A stretch of 64,000 nucleotides of DNA from Pseudomonas californiensis. GTDB taxonomy: Bacteria; Pseudomonadota; Gammaproteobacteria; Pseudomonadales; Pseudomonadaceae. Made by a program: the position numbers and the translations under genes. This document shows, in pieces, positions 54,312 to 63,145 of the stretch. The notes below the pieces were generated by a model. The model was given only the letters and a program-made list of their open reading frames with translations. It was not told where the DNA came from and did no database searches. Positions within the stretch are counted from its first letter, which is position 1, and the number at the start of each line of letters is the position of its first letter. The stretch is taken from positions 30,203 through 94,202 of the forward strand of contig NZ_JAGTPK010000021.1 in the NCBI RefSeq assembly GCF_021147775.1, read 5' to 3'.

Positions 54312-55121
54312 CTAGAAACGAATGTTTTTGAGAAATTCACTCAAACGCGCCGATTTCGGCTGCTCGAACAGGGTTTTGGGAGCGCCCTGCTCTTCTATAC
54401 GCCCCTGATTCATGAACACGATCTGGTCGGACACCTCGTAGGCGAAGCGCATCTCGTGGGTCACCAGCAACATAGTCATGCCTTCTTCTGCGAGGTCCTT
54501 GATCACGTTGAGCACTTCACCGACCAGTTCCGGATCAAGAGCCGACGTGACTTCATCGAACAACATCAGGCTGGGGTTCATGGCAATGGCCCGTGCGATC
54601 GCTACGCGTTGCTGCTGCCCGCCTGACAACTGACCGGGGAAGTGGTCGCGCCGTGCCAACAGACCGACCCGCTCCAGCCATTTTTCAGCCAGTGCAACCG
54701 CCTGATGCCTAGGCATTTTTTTGACCTTCAACAGGCCGAGCGTGACATTCTGCAGCGCACTGAGGTGCGGGAACAGATTGAACTGCTGAAACGCCATGCC
54801 CGTCATCGCGCGGTGCTGAGCGATCAAGCGCTCAGGATGCCGTGTACGCTTGCCATCGATATCGCTGTAACCGATGTCCTGACCGTCAAGGCGTATGTGC
54901 CCGCCCTGAAACTCTTCCAGCAGGTTCACGCAACGCAGCAAGGTGGTCTTGCCTGATCCGCTTGAGCCGATCAGCGTCACGACATTGCCCTTTTGCATGC
55001 GCAAATCGACGCCTTTGAGCACCTCTACCGCGCCGTAGGACTTGTGCAGCCCTTCAATGCTGAGCAGCGCAGGGCCTGCGGTGCGGGTCTGGGTTGAGGT
55101 CGCAGTGTGAGTCGATGTCAT
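54312..55121 (-). CDS. Polar amino-acid ABC transporter ATP-binding protein
   Basis: 269 residues. Walker A GSSGSGKTTLLRC, signature LSGGQQQRVAIARAI, Walker B LMLFDEVTSALDPELV and H-loop THEMRFAYEVSD are as in GlnQ/HisP. A Thr-rich N-terminal tail of about 15 residues precedes the domain. Its ATG overlaps the stop of the upstream permease (ATGA). It energises the two permeases and the binding protein encoded just upstream. Confidence 0.93.
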   Translation of the reverse strand: MTSTHTATSTQTRTAGPALLSIEGLHKSYGAVEVLKGVDLRMQKGNVVTLIGSSGSGKTTLLRCVNLLEEFQGGHIRLDGQDIGYSDIDGKRTRHPERLIAQHRAMTGMAFQQFNLFPHLSALQNVTLGLLKVKKMPRHQAVALAEKWLERVGLLARRDHFPGQLSGGQQQRVAIARAIAMNPSLMLFDEVTSALDPELVGEVLNVIKDLAEEGMTMLLVTHEMRFAYEVSDQIVFMNQGRIEEQGAPKTLFEQPKSARLSEFLKNIRF

Positions 55122-55780
55122 GGCAGGGCCACCCGTTTTTCGATTTGACGCCCAAGCAGCTCAATGGCGTAGTTGATGAGAAAGAACAGAAAACCGGCAA
55201 ACAGGTAGAACTCCAGCGTCATGAACGTACGCGCAATGACCTGCTGAGTGCTGAGCAACAGCTCCGCGACGCCAATCACCGAGAGCAGTGTCGACGCCTT
55301 GACGATCTCGGTCGACGAATTGACCCAGGTCGGCAGAATCTGGCGCATTGCCTGTGGCAGCAGCACGTAGCGCAGTGACTGCCCGAACCGCAAGCCGATG
55401 GCCTTGCCAGCTTCCAGCTGACCGCTGGGAATGGCCTGCAGCGCACCTCGCACGATCTCCGACACGTGAGAACCACAGAACAGCGTCAGGCTAACGGCGC
55501 CTGCTTGAAAGGCACTAATCTGCCAACCCAGCGCCGGCACCATGTAAAACACTGCAAGCACCAGCACGAACACCGGTGTGCCACGAATCAGATCAACGTA
55601 GAGCCGGATCGGCAGACGGGCGAAAAATCCGCCATAGGTCAGAACCAGACCGGCCAGCATACCGATCAGCGTGCCGAACACGATCGCCAGCGCCGAACAC
55701 TGGATGCTGGTCAAAAAACCGGACCACAGCACTTCACGGGCCGTCCACAGTTCCTGAAACCAGCCAGGGGCTTGATACAT
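55118..55780 (-). CDS. Polar amino-acid ABC transporter permease 1
   Basis: 220 residues, His/Glu/Gln/Arg permease type. The N-terminal TM (GFLTSIQCSALAIVFGTLIGMLAGL), LIRGTPVFVLVLAVFY and the EAA loop QLEAGKAIGLRFGQSLRYVLLPQAMRQILP are typical. AGGAG precedes ATG 55780, overlapping the end of permease 2. It probably forms a heterodimer with the next permease. Confidence 0.92.
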   Translation of the reverse strand: MYQAPGWFQELWTAREVLWSGFLTSIQCSALAIVFGTLIGMLAGLVLTYGGFFARLPIRLYVDLIRGTPVFVLVLAVFYMVPALGWQISAFQAGAVSLTLFCGSHVSEIVRGALQAIPSGQLEAGKAIGLRFGQSLRYVLLPQAMRQILPTWVNSSTEIVKASTLLSVIGVAELLLSTQQVIARTFMTLEFYLFAGFLFFLINYAIELLGRQIEKRVALP

Positions 55781-55792
55781 AGGGGCAAACTC

Positions 55793-56455
55793 CTAGCGGC
55801 GAATGGCCAAACGTTGTTCGAGGGCACGCAAGAACATGGCGATCAAATAACAGGCGACCACATACAGCGCGGTGGTCGCCAGCCAGGTTTCGATCACCCG
55901 GTAGCTCTCGACGTTGATCTTGCGTGCGTAATAGGTCAGCTCCGGCACAGCAATCGCGGCCGCCAGCGAGGTGTCCTTGAACAGTGAGATGAAGTTGTTG
56001 GACAGCGCAGGTAATACGTTGCGCAGCATGACCGGCACGATGATGTACGCCCTGACCTGCCACTCGCCCAGACCAATGGCCAGGCCGGCCTCTCGCTGCC
56101 CCTTGTGAATACTCAACAGACCGGCGCGGAAGACTTCTGTCAGATAAGCGCCAGCGTATAACGACAGTGTGACGACGAATGACGCCAGCTTGTCCATGCG
56201 GATACCCAGACTGGGCAACGCAAAATAGATCAACAGGATAAGCACCAGAATCGGCGTGTTACGTACAACCGTCACGTAAATTGACGCAACGATGCGCAGT
56301 GCTTTGTAACGCGACAACAAGGCAAACGCATTCATCAAACCGATTACGCAACCGATGGCAATCGAGAACAACGCCAGCTCAAGTCCCAGGCCCAGCCCGG
56401 CCAGCAAACTGGGAAAATCGCGCCACACGGCATCAAAGTTCAGCTGATAATTCAT
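55793..56455 (-). CDS. Polar amino-acid ABC transporter permease 2
   Basis: 220 residues, same family as permease 1: VVRNTPILVLILLIYFALPSLGI and QREAGLAIGLGEWQVRAYIIVPVMLRNVLPALSNNFISLFKDTSLA. ATG 56455 has AGGTA upstream and gives the family N-terminus MNYQLNFDAVW; the longer frame to 56596 runs into the binding-protein gene. It follows that gene by 64 bp. Confidence 0.92.
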   Translation of the reverse strand: MNYQLNFDAVWRDFPSLLAGLGLGLELALFSIAIGCVIGLMNAFALLSRYKALRIVASIYVTVVRNTPILVLILLIYFALPSLGIRMDKLASFVVTLSLYAGAYLTEVFRAGLLSIHKGQREAGLAIGLGEWQVRAYIIVPVMLRNVLPALSNNFISLFKDTSLAAAIAVPELTYYARKINVESYRVIETWLATTALYVVACYLIAMFLRALEQRLAIRR

Positions 56456-56519
56456 GATTCGCGTACCTGGCAAGGCTGGCCTCTCGACCTGCCCTGCCCT
56501 TGAAGAGGCCAGATTCGAC

Positions 56520-57371
56520 TTACTTGTATTCCATCGGGAAACCAATCGACGGCACCGGCAGGTCCACACCGAACCATTGCTTGAACGAGGCTGCATAGGT
56601 GGGGAACTCGACGCCGGTCATTGCCTCGTGCAAAGCGGTGTTGACGAAGTTCAGCCAATCCTGGTCGCCTCGTTTGACGGCGCAGGCGTATGTCTGCGGG
56701 CTCCAGGCAAAGGCCGGCGAACGATAGCGGCCCGGGTTCTGCACCATCAGGTATTTGACGGACGATTGATCGGTCGCAGCGGTGTCGGCGCGGCCTGAGT
56801 TAATGGCCTGATACATCAGGTCAACGCTGTCGTACTGATCGACCTTGGCCTTGGGCAGCGCCTGATGCACCAATTCTTCGGCGTACACGTTCTGCAGCAC
56901 TGCCACGGTAACGCCGTCGCCTGCGGCCTTGATGTCGTCGATTTCCTTGTACTTGCTGTTGGCGGGCAACAACAGCGCAACACCTTCACGGTAGTACGGC
57001 AAGGTAAACGCAACCTGTTGTGCGCGGCTGGCAGTGACCGTGATGAACTGGCAACTGATGTCGACCTTGTCAGTCAGCAGGTTGGGAATACGGGCGTCTG
57101 AAGACTGCACCACGAACTCAACCTTGCCTGGATCGTTGAAGAGCCCCTTGGCAATGATTCTGCCGATGTCGATATCAAAACCCTGCAATTTGCCGTCGGC
57201 ACCCTGAAAGTGCCAAGGCGCGTTGGTGCTACCCGTCCCTACCACGAGATTTCCACGTTTCAATACGGCGTCCAGCTTGCTCGCATCGGCCGCCTGCGCA
57301 GCAGTGGCCAACGCGGCAGTAGCGGCAAGAACAAACGCACACATTTTCAGAAAAGACGGTCCGCGATGCAT
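56520..57371 (-). CDS. Polar amino-acid ABC transporter substrate-binding protein
   Basis: 283 residues. Signal peptide about 1-27 (LAATAALATAAQAADAS). SBP_bac_3 features: LKRGNLVVGTGSTNAPWHFQGADGKLQGFDIDIGRIIAKGLF and VDISCQFITVTASRAQQVAFTLPYYREGVALLL. It is the first gene of the import/deamination operon and the nearest to the palindrome at 57402-57413. The ligand is unknown; a D-amino acid is suggested by the downstream enzymes. Confidence 0.9.
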   Translation of the reverse strand: MHRGPSFLKMCAFVLAATAALATAAQAADASKLDAVLKRGNLVVGTGSTNAPWHFQGADGKLQGFDIDIGRIIAKGLFNDPGKVEFVVQSSDARIPNLLTDKVDISCQFITVTASRAQQVAFTLPYYREGVALLLPANSKYKEIDDIKAAGDGVTVAVLQNVYAEELVHQALPKAKVDQYDSVDLMYQAINSGRADTAATDQSSVKYLMVQNPGRYRSPAFAWSPQTYACAVKRGDQDWLNFVNTALHEAMTGVEFPTYAASFKQWFGVDLPVPSIGFPMEYK

Positions 57372-57401
57372 GACATAAACCCCGCTGATATTTTCGTTAT
57401 T

Positions 57402-57413
57402 CCGCTATAGCGG
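57402..57413. promoter_or_regulatory. Candidate IclR operator upstream of the amino-acid operon
   Basis: CCGCTATAGCGG is a perfect 12-bp palindrome, flanked by near-symmetric TTATT and ATAA, 31 bp before the binding-protein start. A second half-site, AGCGGAATA, follows at 57429-57437. Position over the promoter fits repression by the IclR protein of this operon. Confidence 0.45.
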
Positions 57414-57719
57414 ATAATGGTTTGTAACAGCGGAATAGACAGCAGAAAGTGTGCCACAGAAGCCAAGTGAAAAACACCGGCCAAAAAAGACGATTCAAAT
57501 CAATGAACTGAAAAATCAGCGAATCTGCCAAAACGCTTTGCAGTTGCGGGATCGCAGCCAAGGATCACCTCATATGGGTGCCAAAGCCTCAACAGTGTGC
57601 GTACGCGCACATTGCTGAACCATACCGGTACACGAATCTTCAGTTTTCAGCATCACAGCCGATAGGCGGGCATTCGCTCGTTCGCACGAGGCATCTTTCA
57701 AGCACTCAAGGAAGACACG

Positions 57720-58307
57720 ATGTTCAAGATCAAAACCCTTCTGCTCACCGCTCTGGTGCTGACGCTTACGGGCTGTACGTTTGGACGCAACAAGGTCGAT
57801 TACTCATCCCTGGGCCCAGAACTGCACATCAAGACTGACAAGTCGGTTGCCGTTGCCGTGTATGACATGCGCCCTTATGTTCTCTCCGAAGAAAAGAAAA
57901 ACACCTTCGTTGGCGTAACGCGCGGCACCTACTACAACTCGTTCGACATGAGTACTGTCAGCGGCAGTGCACTGGCAACAGATCTTCAACGTTCAGTGCT
58001 GAGTGCGCTGGCCAACTCCAACATCGTCGCCAGCGCCAAAACGTTCGACCCGCCCCTCAAGGCCGGCAGCTCTAACCAGCGCTTGCTGGTGCTGAAGATC
58101 AACGAATGGAAAACCGATACCTACTTCAGTACGCAGTTCGTTTATGACATGAATGCCTCGGTCATCGACGAGAACGGCAAGGTACTGGGCACGCAGCACG
58201 CCAGGAACGATGAGCAGATTCAAAACTTTCAGGATTCCGGGAAGCAGGCCCTGAAAGACTTGCTGGCCTCTCCGCAGATCATCAGAGCATTGACTGCCAA
58301 TCCTTGA
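57720..58307 (+). CDS. Putative lipoprotein of unknown function
   Basis: 195 residues. Type II signal peptide with lipobox LTGC (Cys at about 19). The rest is soluble, with strand-rich segments (SVAVAVYDMRPYVLS; RLLVLKINEWKTDTY; DMNASVIDENGKVLGT) that resemble envelope lipoproteins of the YajG/curli-assembly-like type only loosely. Function unknown. GGAAGA precedes the ATG. A strong terminator follows 36 bp after the stop. Confidence 0.75.
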   Translation: MFKIKTLLLTALVLTLTGCTFGRNKVDYSSLGPELHIKTDKSVAVAVYDMRPYVLSEEKKNTFVGVTRGTYYNSFDMSTVSGSALATDLQRSVLSALANSNIVASAKTFDPPLKAGSSNQRLLVLKINEWKTDTYFSTQFVYDMNASVIDENGKVLGTQHARNDEQIQNFQDSGKQALKDLLASPQIIRALTANP

Positions 58308-58343
58308 TCACCCATGTGCCATAGAACATCACCGCCGAAAGGC

Positions 58344-58371
58344 AAAAGGCCCCGAATGATCGGGGCCTTTT
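58344..58371. terminator. Strong bidirectional Rho-independent terminator
   Basis: AAAAGGCCCCGA and TCGGGGCCTTTT are perfect 12-bp arms around ATGA. It serves the lipoprotein gene ending at 58307 and the convergent lipoprotein gene ending at 58394. Confidence 0.9.
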
Positions 58372-58393
58372 GTCGTGCATCAGCAATCATGCA

Positions 58394-58750
58394 TCAAAGA
58401 CAGGTTGCAATGGCCGCTGAGCGCAACGACGATTGCGGATCACCCTGCGGCGCGTAGAACTCAACGGCAGTTGCCGGGCCTTGCTGGTGTACGTCGACGA
58501 AGTAACGCGCTTCGGTGGTGAATACAGTAAACCCACCGCCCGACAGCTTGTGCATGAACACATCCGAAGTCGTGCCAAACATGGCTTCGTTCTGCCAGGT
58601 CACCTGGATGCATTGAGCAACGGCAGCGTCCTGCTTGGCGCTGGACAGCACCTTGAATGGCCCGGCCGACCTGGCCGAACTGGAGGGTGCAGCGCAACCC
58701 ACCAATGCTGTCGAAACCCCTGCTGCGATCAACCAGAACGGAACCTTCAT
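58394..58750 (-). CDS. Small putative lipoprotein
   Basis: 118 residues. Signal peptide with lipobox LVGC (Cys about 19), then a Ser/Ala-rich linker and a compact domain with two Cys (AVAQCIQVTWQNEAMFG; final IATCL). No family recognised. ATG 58750 is set by the signal sequence; AAGG lies upstream. Confidence 0.7.
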   Translation of the reverse strand: MKVPFWLIAAGVSTALVGCAAPSSSARSAGPFKVLSSAKQDAAVAQCIQVTWQNEAMFGTTSDVFMHKLSGGGFTVFTTEARYFVDVHQQGPATAVEFYAPQGDPQSSLRSAAIATCL

Positions 58751-58798
58751 GTCATGCCTTCGCCGATAAAAATTCGATTCTAGCATTGCCGCAGCATG

Positions 58799-59242
58799 TC
58801 ATCCCTCAGCCAATTGCTCTTCGTATTCCTTGACGTAATCGCTGGCCAACGCCTGCTTCTGTTTTTCATCAAGCAGCTTGCCTGCCATCTGAAAGAACTT
58901 TTGTTCCTCTTCTTTCAAATGGTGATGCACTTTTTCCGACAGTTTCTTCGCCGTGGCCAACCAGGCCGGGCTCGACATTTCGGTTTCGTCCAGCGTTTCC
59001 ATCATCTCGTCCATTTCGTGATGCTCGGAAATGGCATGGCGGCTCAAATCGACGCCATTGTCGTGCGCCATCAACGGAATGTAGAAAAAGCGCTCTTCGG
59101 CAGTCTCGTGCGCCTGCAACTCCTCCTTGAGCTGTTTGTAAGCCTGCGCGCGTTCTTCTGAGTCACCGCTGGTCTTGATCAACGCATCGGCATAGCCGCG
59201 TTGACGGTCATGACTTTCGCGTAATGCTTCGAAAATATTCAA
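58799..59242 (-). CDS. Hemerythrin domain protein
   Basis: 147 residues, mostly helical. Iron-ligand blocks are ESHDRQRGY, AHETAEERFFYIPL, SEHHEMDEMME and VHHHLKEEEQKFF, fitting the HHE di-iron fold for O2, NO or oxidative-stress sensing or iron handling. The start is a TTG at 59242 preceded by GGAG at 8 nt (MNIFEALRESHD); the ATG upstream at 59281 has no support. It appears to be monocistronic. Confidence 0.85.
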   Translation of the reverse strand: MNIFEALRESHDRQRGYADALIKTSGDSEERAQAYKQLKEELQAHETAEERFFYIPLMAHDNGVDLSRHAISEHHEMDEMMETLDETEMSSPAWLATAKKLSEKVHHHLKEEEQKFFQMAGKLLDEKQKQALASDYVKEYEEQLAEG

Positions 59243-59366
59243 GGACGGGTCTCCAGATCGGCTTCCAGGAGCTGGAAGCATTGTTGACTAGACCCGCGAC
59301 GGAGATCAGCAGTTCCAAAATACTGGCAAACTACTACTGCCTGATCAGTGCCCGCTGTCTGCACAG

Positions 59367-59792
59367 TCACGCCAGGTCGAAGACCACATCCTGAGCGCCT
59401 TCCCACAAGGTCTTGACCCCCAGCTTGCGAAGGTTCTCCTTACCCTCGGTGATGGTCAGGAAGTGATTGCCTGCCAGTTGCCCCATCTTGCTGGCGAAGC
59501 AGCATGAACCATAGGCCAGAATGATCTCGGTTTCGCTGTAACCGCCCGGATAAAACAGGATGTCACCCACTGAAGGGTGACTGGTCGCGTTTTCGAACCC
59601 GATCAAGATGTCGTCCAATTTCAGTTGATAGTCGTCCAGCGGCACCCAACAGCCCTCTCCGCTCCACCGAACATGGATGAACTTCTGCCGATAAGGCAAC
59701 AACGTCAGAAAAGCTGCGACTGTCTTCGGAGCTTCAGGGTTGGTTTCGGCCAGAAACGTGTATCCGCCAGCGGTAATTCTGATCGTGGTCAA
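59367..59792 (-). CDS. DUF3830 family protein (cyclophilin-like fold)
   Basis: 141 residues. RWSGEGCWVPLDDYQ, ENATSHPSVGDILFYPGGYSETEIILAYGSCCFASKMGQLAGNHFLTITEG are the characteristic DUF3830 blocks. The family is predicted to bind a small ligand in a cyclophilin-like barrel and often sits in amino-acid or nitrile metabolism loci. No specific role can be given here. Confidence 0.75.
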   Translation of the reverse strand: MTTIRITAGGYTFLAETNPEAPKTVAAFLTLLPYRQKFIHVRWSGEGCWVPLDDYQLKLDDILIGFENATSHPSVGDILFYPGGYSETEIILAYGSCCFASKMGQLAGNHFLTITEGKENLRKLGVKTLWEGAQDVVFDLA

Positions 59793-59856
59793 GGCAACGA
59801 CTCCTACGGGTATTCAGGAATGGATGGTGAAACAGACTGGGGCGGACCGGGAGAAG

Positions 59857-60480
59857 TCACGGGGTTCCGTTTCTGCCATAAAGCAAATAGCCAGGCCGGT
59901 TGCTAAGGCGCTCGTAATAGGCATTCACAGCAGGTAGATCAGGATGTTCAAGCGGCGTTTCAAACCAGCGATTGACCGAAAGCCCAATGGGTATATCCGC
60001 CAGCGTAAAGTGCTCGGCACTCACGTACCCGCCAGTGCGCTCTAGCTGTCGATCCAGAATCTGCATGTTTTGCGTCCAGCCGGCACACGATTCGGCCAGC
60101 GCCCCAGGGTCTTGGAAGTCGACGGAACGGCGGACCAGCGACATGAAGGCATAACTCCACGAGCGATTCAGCTCGGTGCTCTGCCAGTCGATCCACTGAT
60201 CGACTTGCGCTCTGGCGCGAGGCTCGACCGGGTAAAGATGACCGCCATCATAGCGATTCGCCAAGTAGCGAATGATGCTGTTCGACTCCCAGAGCACAAA
60301 CCCGCCGTCGACGATTACCGGGACCATGGTATTGGGATTCAACCCGACAAACTCGGCAGAGTCGGTTGGCCTGAAGCCGCTGCCCCAGTTTTCCTGATCG
60401 AAAGTTACCGACAACTCCTCACACGCCCACAGCACTTTTCTGACGTTGATTGATGAGCTTCTTCCAAGTATGCGCAGCAT
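59857..60480 (-). CDS. Glutathione S-transferase family protein
   Basis: 207 residues. N-terminal thioredoxin fold (LRILGRSSSINVRKVLWACEELSVTF, with the SSIN active-site region) and PNTMVPVIVDGGFVLWESNSIIRYLANRY, which binds glutathione's gamma-glutamyl group. The helical C-terminal domain ends ADIPIGLSVNRWFE. Likely cytosolic detoxification enzyme. A GNAT gene lies 10 bp upstream on the same strand and is probably co-transcribed. Confidence 0.9.
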   Translation of the reverse strand: MLRILGRSSSINVRKVLWACEELSVTFDQENWGSGFRPTDSAEFVGLNPNTMVPVIVDGGFVLWESNSIIRYLANRYDGGHLYPVEPRARAQVDQWIDWQSTELNRSWSYAFMSLVRRSVDFQDPGALAESCAGWTQNMQILDRQLERTGGYVSAEHFTLADIPIGLSVNRWFETPLEHPDLPAVNAYYERLSNRPGYLLYGRNGTP

Positions 60481-60489
60481 TCAGCGTCC

Positions 60490-61056
60490 TTATAGCAGAG
60501 CAACGTCTTTTGCGCCGGAGCCAACCAGCGTTTTGAAAAATAAACAGTTCCCAACTATTTCGCCCTGAAACAGATACTGGGGCACGCCTTTCAGTACGTA
60601 GCCTTTACGAGGATAAAATTCCAGTGCCCTGACGTTGTCCTCCCAGACCGTTGCCCAAAGACCAATCGCACCTGCGTCGGCCGCACGTCGTTCAGCGGCC
60701 TCAAGCAAGCGATGGCCTATGCCCTTTCCGGTAAAGCGTTCCTGTACATAGAGGCGCTGCAACTCTGCTGCGCCGGGCGTGCACAGCATATCGTGGTCCG
60801 TATCCAACGCAACCTGCGCGAAACCCAGCAGATGCCCACGCGACTCGGCGATCAGCAGGATGCATGCGGGTCGAGTGATGGCCTGTGTCATCGCCTGTGG
60901 CGAAAACACATCGAACACTTCATGCGCAATGGCTTCGCGAATACCTTGCGTCGCGTACGTGTCGAGAAAAACCTGGGCACCCAGCGCTCCCAGACACAAA
61001 GCATCTTCGGGCAAGGCGTCGCGAAGCACGACTATCAGCGCGTCAGGGTCCGTCAT
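60490..61056 (-). CDS. GNAT family N-acetyltransferase
   Basis: 188 residues. Acetyl-CoA loop RFTGKGIGHRLLEAAERRA and the following NVRALEFYPRKGYVLKG are typical. Substrate unknown; RimI-like or stress-related acetylation are both possible. ATG 61056 is chosen on homology (MTDPDALIVVLRDA); its ribosome-binding site is poor, and the frame continues to 61104. Probably co-transcribed with the downstream GST. Confidence 0.8.
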   Translation of the reverse strand: MTDPDALIVVLRDALPEDALCLGALGAQVFLDTYATQGIREAIAHEVFDVFSPQAMTQAITRPACILLIAESRGHLLGFAQVALDTDHDMLCTPGAAELQRLYVQERFTGKGIGHRLLEAAERRAADAGAIGLWATVWEDNVRALEFYPRKGYVLKGVPQYLFQGEIVGNCLFFKTLVGSGAKDVALL

Positions 61057-61161
61057 TTTATTCGGCCAGGCGCTCGGGGTGCGCCAGAATGGGAGGCGGA
61101 TCATACCCTACACCGGTCGTGATGGTGACAGCCCATCAACCTGGCCCGGCCAGCGCCCCGC

Positions 61162-61359
61162 TCAATGCTGAAAAAGCTGCTCTTTCGCTGCTTTGATACG
61201 CTTCGCACGTTCCTTGACCAGCTTGTCAGCCATGTCAGCAGCCGCTTCAACCGCCTGCTCCGGCGACGAGGCCTGCTTGATCGCCGCACCCAGCGCTGCA
61301 GCAGCAAAGCTGTCCCAGGCAAGCACTTCATCAATAAACAACGGGGGGACGTTCGACAT
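61162..61359 (-). CDS. Small conserved hypothetical protein
   Basis: 65 residues, Ala/Lys-rich and helical (QAVEAAADMADKLVKERAKRIKAAKEQLFQH). A very strong AAGGAGG site precedes the ATG, so it is almost certainly translated. Family and function unknown to me. Confidence 0.65.
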   Translation of the reverse strand: MSNVPPLFIDEVLAWDSFAAAALGAAIKQASSPEQAVEAAADMADKLVKERAKRIKAAKEQLFQH

Positions 61360-61529
61360 TTCACACCTCCTTCAGGGCCTGACACAGACGTCAGCACCAC
61401 AAGAAGACTAGGCCGAAGAAAGGAAATCGCAACCGGTGCCCCATCTGAGAGCAAGGCAACGCGTCAGGCCTAGCCTGAAGCACTGGCCTGAGACCAGCGC
61501 TGTCAGACGATTGGGCTCGCCGGCTGGCG

Positions 61530-62231
61530 TTATCGACCCAACATCACAGACTGCAGACGGGTCTGGGCCTGCTGCAGATTCCTGGCCTGAGTGTTCAGGT
61601 CTTGCAGCATCTTGTTGAGCTCAGTCTGCACGACCGGGTCTTTCACGGTCACCACAGAGCCCGAGATATCAATCTGCGTCTTGTGGGCTTCCACGTAGTC
61701 CGCAATTTTCAAACTGCTTTCGAAGGTGCTGTTGATCTGCGGCAGCACTTCACGAAAGGTATTGGCTGGCACACTGACCGTCTTGTCATAGGCCTTGTCG
61801 TAAACAGTTTTCAGATCATCAGGCTGCTTCAATTGACCGTGTGCAGCGTCCGCCTTGGCCTGTTCGGTGGTCAGTTTCGCGCCCATCTCGTCAAGCCCGA
61901 CCTGCACCGCCTTGAGGTCTGCACGATGTTGAATGACATCATTCAGGGAGCGAATAGAGCCCTTCTGCATCAGCCCGTTCAACGGCTGAACCGAAGCGTC
62001 CATACCTGAATTGAAATCGGAGATCACTGCGTAATGCGTGGTGTAGTCGCCAAACGACTTTTTCTCGTCGTCCGTGAGCGTCGGAACGCGCACGCCAGGC
62101 TTGTCGACGATACGAGTCTGCAGAAACTGGGTAAACGCAGCGCGCTGCTCCGGCTCCTTGTCACCGCAACCGGCCAACACCAAGGGAAAAGCAATCGCCA
62201 GCAGCAAGCCAGGATGAAAAAAAGACTTCAT
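61530..62231 (-). CDS. DUF3053 family lipoprotein
   Basis: 233 residues. Lipobox LAGC (Cys about 21) after a signal peptide, followed by a helical domain (QRAAFTQFLQTRIVDKPGVRVPTLTDDEKKSFGDYTTHYAVISDFN) that matches the DUF3053 pattern. Probable outer-membrane or periplasmic lipoprotein of unknown role. ATG 62231 follows GGAG. Confidence 0.78.
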   Translation of the reverse strand: MKSFFHPGLLLAIAFPLVLAGCGDKEPEQRAAFTQFLQTRIVDKPGVRVPTLTDDEKKSFGDYTTHYAVISDFNSGMDASVQPLNGLMQKGSIRSLNDVIQHRADLKAVQVGLDEMGAKLTTEQAKADAAHGQLKQPDDLKTVYDKAYDKTVSVPANTFREVLPQINSTFESSLKIADYVEAHKTQIDISGSVVTVKDPVVQTELNKMLQDLNTQARNLQQAQTRLQSVMLGR

Positions 62232-62490
62232 GTCATAAAACTCCAAAAACCATAGGGATGCACGTTCACCGGCCGAGCCGTGCTGAACGAGGCCTTATAG
62301 GCTCGTAATGACATCGTGTAGTTCCGTGATGGGGATGGAAAACTGCGGACAGTCAGCAGGTATCGTTCAGACCGACACATGAGTAACAGTTATCAGGCAA
62401 GGCTGGAAAAACCGATGCATCGTTTTGAAGAAAAACGTTTGTGGGTGCGCGCAGCTACAATGGGAACGATCCGAGGTTATCTAGAAGTGT

Positions 62491-62859
62491 TTAGCTGCAG
62501 GTAAGCCACAAGGCTGAGGAGGAAATATGGCCAATCAAGGACTCGCCTACAAAATCAACGTGTTCCAGCTTGCTTTCGCTGAGTATGACGCTGTTCTTTA
62601 TTTCGCAGTTTGGGCCCACGATGCAATTGGTTCCGAGATAAAGCCCTCCACGCAGGTACGCTCCCGCTGCCACAAATGGTCCATCTCCAGTGATAATCGT
62701 ACCCCTTCGATACAGTTCCATGCTCCACAACGCACTTTCGTGGACGGCACAGTTTCCATGGCGTCGATAATCCGCACCCAGGCCTGACAGCAAGCTCAAA
62801 GTTTGGTTTTCGCAGTCTCGATACATCCACCATGCGGCATCGGGTAACAGCCCCGGCAA
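62491..62859 (-). pseudogene. Truncated left-handed beta-helix (hexapeptide) protein
   Basis: 122 codons. GDGPFVAAGAYLRGGLYLGTNCIVGPNCEIKNSVILSESKLEHVDFVGESLIG is a hexapeptide-repeat beta-helix as in acyl- or nucleotidyl-transferases. After SLIG the similarity stops abruptly (HISSSALWLTCS), where full-length members continue. The TTG start is weak. I read it as a decayed gene fragment; a short functional variant is less likely. Confidence 0.45.
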
Positions 62860-63145
62860 GGGCTACCGAGCAACAAACGTGCTGAGCTCAGGTGAGTTCA
62901 TTGAATTCTCCCGGCACCATTAAGTTGCGGGTGGGTCCACGCAGCTAATGCATGCCTGGATGCATTTAACTGTGTAGACAACTTCGCCGTATGGACATAG
63001 AAATCAATCGCCAATGGTACTGAACCGTCGAGTGACGACGTGCTCTCTGGTAGCGCAGCCATTGGTGATTGGCTTCGCCTCCCTAAAGAGGGCCAGCTTG
63101 TAGCCGATAGCCTGGTATCTGCATCCCGCAGCGCAAGGAGGCTCC
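62860..63145. other. Spacer of 286 bp with one palindrome
   Basis: No gene seen. AATGCAT-GCCTGG-ATGCATT (62947-62966) is a perfect 7-bp-arm repeat about 180 bp upstream of the small exported peptide gene. Confidence 0.35.
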
